DNA of 34,329 bases from JACZWL01 sp046756445 (lineage in GTDB: Bacteria > Pseudomonadota > Gammaproteobacteria > Steroidobacterales > Woeseiaceae): the NCBI GenBank assembly GCA_046756445.1, contig JBHHWI010000020.1, forward strand, positions 1 through 34,329, written 5' to 3'. Positions 1 through 8,145 of the stretch are shown piece by piece (position 1 is the first letter of the stretch; every line of letters starts with the position of its first letter). The notes beneath the pieces were generated by a model that saw only the letters and a program-made list of their open reading frames with translations, made no database searches and was not told where the DNA came from. The position numbers and the translations under genes are program-made.

Positions 1-56
1 GCCGCGACGATCTCTCGCCCACAATCCCGGACTCTCGTGCAATTTTCAGGCTAGCG

Positions 57-692
57 TCAGAGCAATCCTTCCAGACCGTCCAGGTCGTTTATGACCTGCC
101 ACTTGCCACCGAATTTCTCGACTCGTGTCTGCCAGTCGTCCAGTCTCGTCAGGTATTCCCTGGGGTCGACATTATCGGACCGGAGCTTCGTCACATTCAG
201 CGCAATTACGTCGAATCCGTCAAGATCGAATTTTATGTCACGGATGTAACCGTCCTTCAGATCTTCCTTGAGATCCGAAAAAATCAGTATTGTTTTATTG
301 CCGGTATTCTTTTCGTTCAACCACTCGACCGCCTGCAATATGCCGCCGGTTATGTCCGTATAAGGCGATGACTGAACGCCATCGACGAATTCGGCGATCT
401 CTTCCGCAAATAGCCGCTTCTGCCTGTTTACCATGCTGGGACGATCATCGAACGTTGTTTTGGACACGATGTCTTTTTCGCTGAAACTCGCAGTGTCAAT
501 GCGGGCGACCGCGAATGAGTCCGTTGCTTCAAGGCGAGACAACGTATAGCTGATGATTTGCTGTGCCTTTTGCAGCTCTTCCCGGTAGGTCCCGGACGTA
601 TCGAGCAGCATATAGACACCTGTATTTTCAGGTGCGGCGGGCGAGCACCCAAGTACGAACATGCACGCCGTAATCGCGGTGAGTATTCTCAT
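57..692 (-). CDS. Lipoprotein with von Willebrand factor A-like domain
   Basis: Predicted 211-residue envelope lipoprotein. The N-terminus is a short signal peptide ending in a lipobox (VLGC) with Cys16 as the lipidation site; the +2 residue is Ser, which by the usual rule favours the outer membrane. Residues 26-205 read as a VWA-like fold: a hydrophobic strand followed by D31-T-S-G-T (a variant of the DxSxS metal-site motif), a second loop around YTDITGG at 111-117, and the strand ILIFSD at 135-140. VWA domains usually bind a divalent metal and partner proteins; the partner is unknown here. The ATG is preceded by GAGGTGA, which overlaps the stop of the upstream membrane-protein gene, so the two are probably translationally coupled. 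The domain call is from motif pattern only, and no precise function can be given. Confidence 0.75.
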   Translation of the reverse strand: MRILTAITACMFVLGCSPAAPENTGVYMLLDTSGTYREELQKAQQIISYTLSRLEATDSFAVARIDTASFSEKDIVSKTTFDDRPSMVNRQKRLFAEEIAEFVDGVQSSPYTDITGGILQAVEWLNEKNTGNKTILIFSDLKEDLKDGYIRDIKFDLDGFDVIALNVTKLRSDNVDPREYLTRLDDWQTRVEKFGGKWQVINDLDGLEGLL

Positions 693-696
693 GGTG

Positions 697-703
697 TCAC
701 CTC
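697..703 (-). promoter_or_regulatory. Ribosome-binding site of the VWA lipoprotein gene
   Basis: On the minus strand this reads GAGGTGA, a strong Shine-Dalgarno match four bases before the ATG at 692. It overlaps the TGA stop (702-704) of the upstream membrane-protein gene, which suggests coupled translation. Confidence 0.6.
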
Positions 704-2117
704 ACGTAGTGATGAGTTTCCGGCTCCGCCTCGCGCCCGTCGAATTGCGTTCTTCCAGCCACAGTGGAATGAACAACGGCAAGTCGTAAAGGTGCTCTGC
801 CAGCAGGCCAAAATAGCGAAACGCATTGCCGAGCAGGCGCAGTGCAAGGGATATGAATCGCAGTACGCCGATGGCAACCAGTCCCATTATCGTACGCAAC
901 GAATGCACGAACGTCTCCAGCGGGATAGCGACGAATGTCAGCGCAAACGGCAGGATAAATCCCATGCCCATCTGCGCCGCAGTCGTAATCCAGAGATACT
1001 GACCAGACAGTGTCTGTGAATCGTCACCGCGCAGCAACGCACTCGTTGCCAGCTCATCGTGCAGCAGTACCTCGCGCATGTAGGCCAGCCCGGCCTCGAC
1101 GCTTGCCAGTAGAAAAAGTATCGTAAAAGTTATCCAGATCATGCGAATTCGGATCTTGTCCGGCAACGCACCAATAACCGGAAATAACCGGGTGATTCGC
1201 AGCGATTCCATCAGAAAGAGACCCATGGAGATCTCGACCAGAATAATCACCAATGCCGCGATATCGGCCGTGCGATAACCGCCGATCAGGTTTGTTCCTC
1301 CGACCATCTCGGCCATAGGCCTTGCAATCAGCGAAAAGTTTATTGCGGCTCCGCCTATGGCGACGCCGAGGACCAGCAGCGATACAAAGAAGTAGACAAT
1401 AGAAGAGGACGACAATATCGATACGGCACGGTCCTGCCCGGAGACAATGTCCTCGTACTCCTGCATATGTCGATCCATCGTTACCGAACGGCTAAGCAGG
1501 CTGTCTACATTCTTGCCGACCTGGCCGAGCGTTTGCTGGATTTCTCGCCACTCCGGTCGCATTTTTCGCAGAAGCGAGTGGCGCTTGGCGCTGGCCTCAC
1601 GGTACATTGCCATCGCGTCCCGCTGCGCTTTGAGGAGCGATTTGTGGATATCACTGAGTATATTGCCGACACGTACGCGCCCTTCCCGGGAATCCAGGTT
1701 GGCGACAGCTTCAACTGCCTTGACCCAGCCTGGCGGTTCAGGAGGTACATCCACCGCCTGTTGATGATCTTCCTCAATGCGATGGATCGACTCGCTCAAG
1801 GCGCGATGTAACGCCGAAAAATTCGCGAGGTCTTTTCGAACGCTCTCGTTGACGCGGTCAAATTCGCGTTCGACAATCCGTTCTTTGGCCTCGCGACCGG
1901 CGGCAAGCAACACCTCGCGGTTACGTTCGGCAAGTTTGCCCTCTGCCCTTGCGACCGCTTTGGACGCGAATCGCAGACTCTTGTACAACATTCCCGCGAT
2001 ACCCCGAATAGCCCTGTGAGCAGACCTTCGAGCGAAATATAAGACGGTGATCGTCAGCACAATCCAGAGACTTGCTGACAGAACCGGCCAGGGAGTGATG
2101 TTTAAGAAAAAGTCCAT
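702..2117 (-). CDS. Multi-pass membrane protein with long helical hydrophilic domain, function unknown
   Basis: A 471-residue inner-membrane protein that I do not recognise. One hydrophobic segment lies near residues 11-28. A charged, helix-rich and probably coiled-coil region follows (about 30-235), and then about five hydrophobic segments (roughly 238-262, 283-306, 325-346, 373-397 and 405-425). The C-terminus is basic. A large coiled-coil domain between one N-terminal and several C-terminal membrane helices is uncommon and would suit a scaffold or a mechanically coupled protein. Nine bases downstream comes the VWA lipoprotein gene, so the products probably act together at the envelope. The ATG start has a GCGGGG purine-rich stretch upstream. 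Gene-level confidence is high; function is not inferred. Confidence 0.8.
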   Translation of the reverse strand: MDFFLNITPWPVLSASLWIVLTITVLYFARRSAHRAIRGIAGMLYKSLRFASKAVARAEGKLAERNREVLLAAGREAKERIVEREFDRVNESVRKDLANFSALHRALSESIHRIEEDHQQAVDVPPEPPGWVKAVEAVANLDSREGRVRVGNILSDIHKSLLKAQRDAMAMYREASAKRHSLLRKMRPEWREIQQTLGQVGKNVDSLLSRSVTMDRHMQEYEDIVSGQDRAVSILSSSSIVYFFVSLLVLGVAIGGAAINFSLIARPMAEMVGGTNLIGGYRTADIAALVIILVEISMGLFLMESLRITRLFPVIGALPDKIRIRMIWITFTILFLLASVEAGLAYMREVLLHDELATSALLRGDDSQTLSGQYLWITTAAQMGMGFILPFALTFVAIPLETFVHSLRTIMGLVAIGVLRFISLALRLLGNAFRYFGLLAEHLYDLPLFIPLWLEERNSTGARRSRKLITT

Positions 2118-2627
2118 GTGGGTAACCCCGCTGTCTTGGTGCGTCTCGTAAGACCGGTGGTTTTGCGACCCTCCCTCTCGGAAGGTGTGCCTTTGCTATG
2201 GTGGCGGCAAGCCTTTCACAGTCAGAAACGGGCTGTCAACGAAAGCCATCACCTTTCTGCTGAAAACGTAAGAAATCGTGATTCGCCCATGAGCGCCAAC
2301 GCCTAGTTTACATAACAATGCCGCGCGTCGTCTTCACGGCGTCCTGTCCGCATTCTCGACCATCGTCCGGATGCCGGGGCCCGTGTTGCTCATTTGCAAC
2401 AGCAGACATCGATCCGGCTGTCCCCAAGGCAAAACCATGCCGGGCCCGAAGCTGCCGGCTCGTCTCGCCGAATAGCCGCCGTGCTGCGACGACGCTTTTG
2501 AGACCTGCATCCTTGCCCCCTGAAGGGCTGCGGATATCCTTAGTCGCAAGGATGACACACGTCCCGACGCTTGGGTCCCGAGGGAATTACGGTCGCTGAC
2601 TGCGCTCAGACAGCCGGACTATTCGCT
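2118..2627. other. Long non-coding divergent intergenic region
   Basis: About 510 bases between the divergent membrane-protein gene and the substrate-binding lipoprotein gene. The short open frames inside it have no recognisable motif, ribosome-binding site or plausible composition. It must hold both promoters. Several inverted repeats are present: CTTTC/GAAAG with inner ACAG/CTGT at 2213-2245, GCCGG/CCGGC at 2439-2459, and a 9-base pair CATCCTTGC/GCAAGGATG at 2508-2554. A long structured 5' leader for the cyclic-di-GMP operon is possible, but I could not match it to a known riboswitch class. Confidence 0.5.
2508..2554 (+). promoter_or_regulatory. Inverted repeat, possible leader RNA structure upstream of the sensor operon
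   Basis: CATCCTTGC at 2508-2516 is the exact reverse complement of GCAAGGATG at 2546-2554. The 29-base interval contains a CCC-TGAA-GGG mini-hairpin (2518-2527) and the palindrome GGATATCC (2532-2539). It ends 73 bases before the ATG at 2628. It could be an RNA fold in the 5' leader or a DNA operator; no U-tract follows, so it does not look like an intrinsic terminator. Confidence 0.35.
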
Positions 2628-3641
2628 ATGCAAACGCCGCAACGATTTCGAAACCTGCTGAAGCAATCGCTGCTCGTAGCGATAACGCTGTCCGCTGCCG
2701 GCTGCGCACTCATTGACCGGGACACACGGAGTACGCCGCCGCCGGCGGCGAAAGCGCCTCGGCCGTCGCCGGTCGAGCCGGTCCGCGAGACACCGCCGAG
2801 CCTCGACGCACGGGTTGCAATCGTGGTGACCGATACACTGCCGGCATATACGAGCGTGGCCGCCGAGCTGGCACGGCTTCTGGAAAACCACACGGTATAC
2901 AACCTTGCCGACAAGACCCGCGCCGAGCAGGAGGAATTCTTCCGAATTGTCGAGGCGCAATCGGATGCCGTCGTCGCAATCGGGCTGCGCGCCGCAGCAG
3001 CGGCAAAATCGCGTTTGCGGGTTCCGGTGGTGTTTTGCCAGGTATTCAATGTTGCCGACAACAATCTGATCTCGAACCGGGTCAAGGGTGTCGCGGCTTT
3101 GCCGCCTCTCGACCTCCAGGTCCGCGCATGGAAGGAGCTCAACCCGGATATCGGGAACATAGGCGCCATTGTCGGCGAAGGGCACGACTTGCTGATCGCA
3201 GAGGCGGCCGAAGCGACCGAAGCGGCCGGTATCGAGCTGCGCTATCGTGTCGCCAAATCTGACCGCGAAACGCTGTATATATTCAATCGGCTGGCCGGCG
3301 ATATCGACGGCTTCTGGCTGTTTCCGGATAACCGAATCCTGAGCCCGCCGGTGCTGCGCCAGATATTCAAAGATGCGTCGCGACACGGTGTGCAGGTCGC
3401 GGTATTCAACAATTCGTTACTCAACCTCGGTGCCGCAATCAGTGCAACCTCGGACGCGTCGGATATCGCCTCGACAATTGTCTCTGTCCTGGTGGAAATA
3501 GACAGGGGCGAACTGAATTCGATTCCGGGCATGACCCCATTGACCAAGATGGATGTCCGCATGAACGACGAGGTGCTGCGACAGTTCGGGCGGCGGCCTG
3601 ACAGCACCGCTGCCAAGGTCAATGCAGAGCAATCATTTTGA
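2628..3641 (+). CDS. ABC-type substrate-binding lipoprotein (PF04392-like)
   Basis: A 337-residue periplasmic lipoprotein. The start is placed at ATG 2628 because it gives a proper signal peptide with lipobox SAAGC (Cys26); an upstream in-frame TTG at 2571 would bury the signal. After a Pro/Ala-rich linker (about 35-60), the mature part has the two-lobe pattern of the ABC_sub_bind family: a strand DARVAIVVTD, a middle stretch GNIGAIVGEG, and the family-typical GFWLFPDNRILSPPV followed by VQVAVFNN. Family members bind small ligands such as amino acids for import. No permease or ATPase gene is nearby. Instead the TGA stop overlaps the TTG start of a GGDEF/EAL sensor gene by 4 bases (TTGA). The likely role, inferred from context, is a periplasmic ligand sensor feeding the cyclic-di-GMP enzyme. 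The ligand is unknown. Confidence 0.85.
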   Translation: MQTPQRFRNLLKQSLLVAITLSAAGCALIDRDTRSTPPPAAKAPRPSPVEPVRETPPSLDARVAIVVTDTLPAYTSVAAELARLLENHTVYNLADKTRAEQEEFFRIVEAQSDAVVAIGLRAAAAAKSRLRVPVVFCQVFNVADNNLISNRVKGVAALPPLDLQVRAWKELNPDIGNIGAIVGEGHDLLIAEAAEATEAAGIELRYRVAKSDRETLYIFNRLAGDIDGFWLFPDNRILSPPVLRQIFKDASRHGVQVAVFNNSLLNLGAAISATSDASDIASTIVSVLVEIDRGELNSIPGMTPLTKMDVRMNDEVLRQFGRRPDSTAAKVNAEQSF

Positions 3642-5854
3642 GACGCCGGCTGTCATCTGCACTCGACACCGTTAGTGCGGCCGTTCGACGCTGGCGCTTG
3701 TCGCGGCCCCGCGGCAAGCGTGTGCTGGTTCACGAGATCCTGTCCCTGCAACTGCTGATCACTGCCGCAATCGGCGTCCTGGCGATTGCAGGCCTGTATT
3801 GGGGAGGGCAATGGGTATTACAGAACAACTACAGCCGCTGGGCCCTGCAATGGACAGACGAACTCGATGATCTGGGTGCGCCACTCTATCTGTCTTACGA
3901 TGACGAGGTAACCCTGCGTCTCGAAAGGTACATTGACAAGTATCCGGAAATACGCGGCGTTACCTATTTCGACGTAAATGGTCTGGCAGTTTTCGAAATT
4001 TCGAACGGCCCACAAAAGTCGACTCAACGGACTCGCACACTCGCCCCCGGTACGCTCAGAAAGGCTTCCGAGCTGGTTGGCGCGGAGGCGCCCTACCTGA
4101 TCAAGAGCAACATTCTGAATGTTCGCACTTTCGAGATCTTCGCTCCGATCTGGACGGAGGCAATCGCGACTGACGGCCTGTTCGACTTCGACCCGTCGGG
4201 AGATCAGCCGGAAAGCTCGACCACACTGGTTGGCTTTGTCGGTCTTGAACTGGACTTCACCGGTTTTCACGCCAGACTTCTGGGCAATATCAAACTTGCA
4301 GTCACTCTGCTGCTTGCATTGCTGGTGGTTTCCGGCATCCTCGGCAGAATGTCGCTTCGCCGCGCACTTTCGGGGATTTCCGATCTTCAGCAGCCTATCG
4401 CCGAACTCGCGAAGGGCAACCTGTCGGTGCGCTTCAAGGCTGCCGCGCATCGCGAAATCTCGGAAATTGTCGAGGCGCTGCAGACTACGGCAGCAGCACT
4501 CGGGGAACGAAACGCCAAGTTACAAAAGCTGGCAAATCACGACGCCCTGACCGGTCTTTACAATCGACGTCGGCTTGTCGGCGACGTGAAAAAGGAGATC
4601 CAGCGCGTCTCTAGAAATAAGACATGCAGCGCGTTGTTATTTATCGACCTCGATCAATTCAAGTATGTGAATGATACCTGTGGCCACCAGGCCGGCGATC
4701 GAATGATCGTGAATGTAGCAAGGCAAATCGAAATCCTGGTCGGCTCGCGCGGAATTGCAGCCCGATTCGGCGGCGACGAGTTTGTCGTGCTGCTCAAGAA
4801 CATGTCGAGAGGGCAGGTGAAATTGATGGCTGAGTCGATCCTCGAGGACATGCGGCAATTTGCTCATGTCGAGTATGACAAGGTATTTCACATTCACTGT
4901 AGCATCGGTATTACGATGATCGACTCGACCAAATATGATCATGACGAATTACTCGCGCAAGCCGACATTGCTTGCCGGGAAGCGAAGGAATGCGGTCGAA
5001 ATCGATCCAGCTTCTTCCGGGAATCACGAGGTGGGGCAAATCAGATGATTGCCGACGTTGGCTGGATCGGGAAACTTCGGGAGGCCATCGATAATGATGC
5101 GTTTGCGCTTCGGTATCAGCCAATCGTCTGCATTGCGACCGGCGAGATTTCACACCACGAGGTGCTCCTTCGGATGATAGCCGGCAACGGCAAAGACGTC
5201 GTGCCGGATGCGTTCCTGCCGGCAGCGGTACGGTTCGGATTGATGGCCGAGATCGACGCGTGGCTGATCAGGAACGCGATAAATGTTTTATCGAAACTTC
5301 GTGAAGACCACGCAGACCTGAAGTTCTCTATCAATTTGTCGGCGAATGCGTTTGAGAACGAAAATCTGGCGGCCCTGGTTCAATCGGAGTTGTCGAAGTG
5401 CAAGGTGCCGGCCGATTGTCTCATCATTGAATTTACCGAGAGCCTCGCTGTACGTCACCTTGATCACGTTGAGAAACAAATCTCGGCGTTAAGAAGCATG
5501 GGATGTAAACTGGCGCTGGACGATTTCGGCACAGGTTACAGCTCGTTTGGCGTTCTGAAGCAGCTGACTGTCGATTTCATAAAGATTGACGGGTCATTCA
5601 TTGCGAACATCGAAAACGAGCCGGTCGATCAAAAAACCGTCCAGTTGATTGCCGAAATCGGCAGGGCGGCGGGGATGGAGACAATCGCCGAGTACGTTCA
5701 GAGCAGGGCCGCGCTGTCGTTGCTGTCAAAACTGGGAATAGACTACGCGCAGGGAAATTACATAGGCAAGCCGGTATCGACTCCGGAGAAAAAATCGATG
5801 CCTATACCAATAGACACGCAACGTCGAAAGAAATTACAAAACTTGAGCACCTGA
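3638..5854 (+). CDS. Membrane GGDEF/EAL cyclic-di-GMP enzyme with periplasmic sensor and HAMP
   Basis: A 738-residue inner-membrane signalling protein. The TTG start overlaps the stop of the lipoprotein gene by 4 bases. Order: transmembrane helix about 30-55; periplasmic domain about 56-215; second helix about 218-240; HAMP about 241-292; GGDEF domain about 298-460 with an intact G-G-D-E-F at 378-382; EAL domain about 475-725. The GGDEF half should be able to make cyclic-di-GMP; I see no RxxD inhibitory site at the usual position before GGDEF. In the EAL half the signature is EVL (508-510) rather than EAL, but the metal and catalytic positions appear kept: N in FSINLS, E in IEFTES, DDFGTG at 628-633, K in FIKIDG, E in TIAEYV, Q in AQGNY. 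Either activity, or a switch between them, is possible. The arrangement resembles the Vibrio NspS-MbaA and ScrB-ScrC pairs. Confidence 0.93.
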   Translation: MRRRLSSALDTVSAAVRRWRLSRPRGKRVLVHEILSLQLLITAAIGVLAIAGLYWGGQWVLQNNYSRWALQWTDELDDLGAPLYLSYDDEVTLRLERYIDKYPEIRGVTYFDVNGLAVFEISNGPQKSTQRTRTLAPGTLRKASELVGAEAPYLIKSNILNVRTFEIFAPIWTEAIATDGLFDFDPSGDQPESSTTLVGFVGLELDFTGFHARLLGNIKLAVTLLLALLVVSGILGRMSLRRALSGISDLQQPIAELAKGNLSVRFKAAAHREISEIVEALQTTAAALGERNAKLQKLANHDALTGLYNRRRLVGDVKKEIQRVSRNKTCSALLFIDLDQFKYVNDTCGHQAGDRMIVNVARQIEILVGSRGIAARFGGDEFVVLLKNMSRGQVKLMAESILEDMRQFAHVEYDKVFHIHCSIGITMIDSTKYDHDELLAQADIACREAKECGRNRSSFFRESRGGANQMIADVGWIGKLREAIDNDAFALRYQPIVCIATGEISHHEVLLRMIAGNGKDVVPDAFLPAAVRFGLMAEIDAWLIRNAINVLSKLREDHADLKFSINLSANAFENENLAALVQSELSKCKVPADCLIIEFTESLAVRHLDHVEKQISALRSMGCKLALDDFGTGYSSFGVLKQLTVDFIKIDGSFIANIENEPVDQKTVQLIAEIGRAAGMETIAEYVQSRAALSLLSKLGIDYAQGNYIGKPVSTPEKKSMPIPIDTQRRKKLQNLST

Positions 5855-5869
5855 TCGAAGCCTGAAACA

Positions 5870-6511
5870 TTAATTCTGGGGCCGGGTCAATTCGAACACG
5901 GGTCTGAAACGATTGACGATGTCGCAAAACAGGTCTGCGGTAATCTCCGCGTCGTAGGCCGCGGAATGTGCTGCGTTTTCGTCCCAGTTCAGTCCTGCCG
6001 CTTGTACTGCGCGCGACAAAACAGTCTGACCATAAGCCACGCCGCATAGCGTGGCCGTATCGAAGCAGCTGAACGGATGAAAGGGATTACGTTTGATCGC
6101 CGTTCGATCGATGGCTTCGTTCAAAAACGCAAGGTCGAAAGACGCATTGTGTCCGACGAGGATCGCCCGGGTACAGCCGCTGTCACGAACCGCATGCCGT
6201 ATCTCTCGAAAGATGCGTTGCAGGGCGTCACGTTCGTCGATGGCGGGCCGCAGCGGGTGGTCGGGATCGATCCCGTTGACCGCCAGAGACGCCGGATCGA
6301 GGTTGGCGCCCTCGAAGGGCTTGACGTGATACCGGTAGGTGTCCCCCCGCGCGAATGTTCCGTCCTCACTTGCGTGGATCAGCACCGCGGCTATCTCGAG
6401 CAGCGCGTCGGTCTTCCAGTTGAAGCCACCCGTCTCGACGTCGACGACGACCGGCAGAAAACTGCGAAATCGATCGGCTATCGAGAACGGTTTGCTCACG
6501 ATTACTTCCAT
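5870..6511 (-). CDS. rnt: Ribonuclease T (3'-5' exoribonuclease)
   Basis: RNase T trims 3' ends of tRNA and other stable RNAs in the cytoplasm and acts as a homodimer. The 213-residue product has the complete DEDDh exonuclease set: D24 and E26 in VDVETGG, D126 in HNASFD, and H182 and D187 in HSAAYDAE. These sit one residue away from the Escherichia coli positions, and the length is as expected. The family-typical NPFHPFSCFDTATL region is also present. The ATG overlaps the 3' end of the M17 aminopeptidase gene by 10 bases, so the two are likely co-transcribed. It converges with the GGDEF/EAL gene, 15 bases away, and I see no clear intrinsic terminator between them. Confidence 0.96.
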   Translation of the reverse strand: MEVIVSKPFSIADRFRSFLPVVVDVETGGFNWKTDALLEIAAVLIHASEDGTFARGDTYRYHVKPFEGANLDPASLAVNGIDPDHPLRPAIDERDALQRIFREIRHAVRDSGCTRAILVGHNASFDLAFLNEAIDRTAIKRNPFHPFSCFDTATLCGVAYGQTVLSRAVQAAGLNWDENAAHSAAYDAEITADLFCDIVNRFRPVFELTRPQN

Positions 6512-8028
6512 TCTGGCTGGTCGAGCGCTTGCTGGTCGAGAATCAGGTTCATAGTGTAACGCACGCCGAATCCTGTGATCTCGGTCGGAATATGCGCAAG
6601 GCCGCCTTTCCGACCCCCCGCGCTCAGATCGATGTGCACCCAGGCGACATCATTGTCGACGAACTCATTGAGAAATACAGCCGCCAGAATGTGGTCACCG
6701 CCGCCGTTCGGCGCGCACTGTTTCAGGTCCGCGGTTTCGCTCTTGATCTCCGACAGGAATTCCCTGGTGACGGGAAACGGCCAGACTCGCTCACCGCTGT
6801 CGCGCCCGGTCTTCTTCAGTACGGGGTGCCATTCGGGCCGGTTCGTGAAGACGCCGCTATAACGTGTCGTTACGGCGCTCACGCAGGATCCGGTCAGCGT
6901 GGCGTAATCGATTATCAGCCCCGGCTTGTCCCTGCTGGCGAATACGAGCGTATCGGCGAGCGCCATGCGTCCTTCCGCGTCAGTGTGAATTGTCTGAATC
7001 GTCTTGCCGTTGGCCGCTTCGACGACGTCCTGGGATTTGTAGGCGCCGGGCCCGGTGCGGTTTTCGGTAATGGCGAGCCAACAGTCTATTGCATGAGGCA
7101 ATCCGAGTTGCGACGCGGCGAGCAAAGTACCGACCGCGATGGCGCTGCCCTGCATATCGGTGTGCATGTCCAGCATCGAGGCAAACGGTTTCAGGTTCGT
7201 GCCGCCGGTATCGAAGATGATTCCCTTGCCGACCAGACTCAATGCGGGCGCGTCCTTTTTCGCTCCGGGACGATAACGCAGGCGGACGATCGCGGCGCTG
7301 TCGTTATCGTTGCCCTGAGCCACGGCCAGGAATGCACCGGCACCGAGTTTCTCGAGTTCACCGACACCGAACTTCTTGAACTGCCATCCGTGTGTCTTCG
7401 ACAGTTCCTGCAAGAGTTTTGTGAAACTCACTGCATCCAGCTTGTTCGGCGGCAGGGCGGTCAGCCAGCGGGCCAGGTTGTTGCCCTCGGCTTCGGCGCA
7501 ATCCCTGCTGAAATCGGTTCTCTCGTCAAGGCCGATAACCCGGATGCTTTTGACACGCGCGGGTGAAGCCTTCGATTTGAATTCGGGCATAGACAAACCG
7601 GCGGCCAGCGCGGCGGCGGCGACGTGCCTTGCGATTCGCCGCTGATCCATCGTATCGAAGCCGAGTACCCAGATGCCCAGGCAGCCGGCCTTCTCGGTGG
7701 TTGCTGCGGCGATGAGTTTTCGTCCCAGCGTCAGTTCTTCGAATGCGTCGGTATCGTCTGCGACCGTTCCGACCAGTACGCGTGTCTGGCGTTTGTTGTT
7801 CAGTCGGGTCTCGGCAGCCGGCACGCTTCCCTTATTGCGCTTTCGCATCAGGGCCTTGATCCTGTTGCCTTGCTGGATCCTGCGCCAGAGTCCTGGCGGC
7901 ACTTTCGTCGGCAGGATCAGAAGCAGCTGGTCGATGCCGGCCAGGGCCTTGCTGCCCGGGATGCCGATCGACTGAGTAATGCCGATGCGCTTGTTGTGGC
8001 TGTTGATTTCGGGCAGCAGACTCTGCAT
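6502..8028 (-). CDS. M17 family leucyl aminopeptidase-like metallopeptidase
   Basis: Cytosolic dizinc aminopeptidase that removes N-terminal residues from peptides; the family forms hexamers. The 508-residue product has an N-terminal domain (about 1-165) and a catalytic C-terminal domain. All expected active-site residues can be placed: K268 and D273 (LVGKG..FD), K280 (NLKP), D291 (HTDMQG), and D350, E352 and R354. These are each two residues below the E. coli PepA numbering. The signature is HTDAEGRM rather than the usual NTDAEGRL, and the first metal loop has extra substitutions, so this is a divergent member and I give no PepA symbol. It is divergent from aceE and overlaps rnt. Activity is expected; substrate preference cannot be read. 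Confidence 0.93.
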   Translation of the reverse strand: MQSLLPEINSHNKRIGITQSIGIPGSKALAGIDQLLLILPTKVPPGLWRRIQQGNRIKALMRKRNKGSVPAAETRLNNKRQTRVLVGTVADDTDAFEELTLGRKLIAAATTEKAGCLGIWVLGFDTMDQRRIARHVAAAALAAGLSMPEFKSKASPARVKSIRVIGLDERTDFSRDCAEAEGNNLARWLTALPPNKLDAVSFTKLLQELSKTHGWQFKKFGVGELEKLGAGAFLAVAQGNDNDSAAIVRLRYRPGAKKDAPALSLVGKGIIFDTGGTNLKPFASMLDMHTDMQGSAIAVGTLLAASQLGLPHAIDCWLAITENRTGPGAYKSQDVVEAANGKTIQTIHTDAEGRMALADTLVFASRDKPGLIIDYATLTGSCVSAVTTRYSGVFTNRPEWHPVLKKTGRDSGERVWPFPVTREFLSEIKSETADLKQCAPNGGGDHILAAVFLNEFVDNDVAWVHIDLSAGGRKGGLAHIPTEITGFGVRYTMNLILDQQALDQPEWK

Positions 8029-8046
8029 ATCAGTGATAACCTAAGG

Positions 8047-8075
8047 TTGACCGACCGCGATCGAGCGGTGATCCT
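8047..8075 (+). promoter_or_regulatory. Candidate aceE promoter with operator-like inverted repeat
   Basis: TTGACC (8047-8052, 5/6 to the -35 consensus) is followed after 17 bases by GATCCT (8070-8075, 3/6 to -10). Inside the spacer lies ACCGC-N6-GCGGT (8054-8069), a perfect 5-base inverted repeat. It is not the E. coli PdhR box. The region also serves the divergent aminopeptidase gene, so a regulator here could act on both. Confidence 0.35.
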
Positions 8076-8145
8076 AGCAGGACAACTTCTTTAATTCACG
8101 CGGCAAAGCTGTGTGATTCCGTCGCTTGAAGAAGAATGGGAAAAC

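Noticed and set aside
1..56. Possible start of a further minus-strand gene (GTG at 22)
   Set aside because: Only a few codons lie in the window; there is a weak purine stretch upstream, but nothing that supports a gene call.
2428..2460. Possible GEMM cyclic-di-GMP riboswitch upstream of the sensor operon
   Set aside because: GGCAAAACC at 2428-2436 resembles one GEMM element, but the GACGCAAAGCC partner and proper stem order are absent.
2118..2599. Short open frames (62, 93 and 74 codons) in the long intergenic region
   Set aside because: There is no ribosome-binding site, no recognisable motif and no signal peptide; they look like chance frames in GC-rich DNA.
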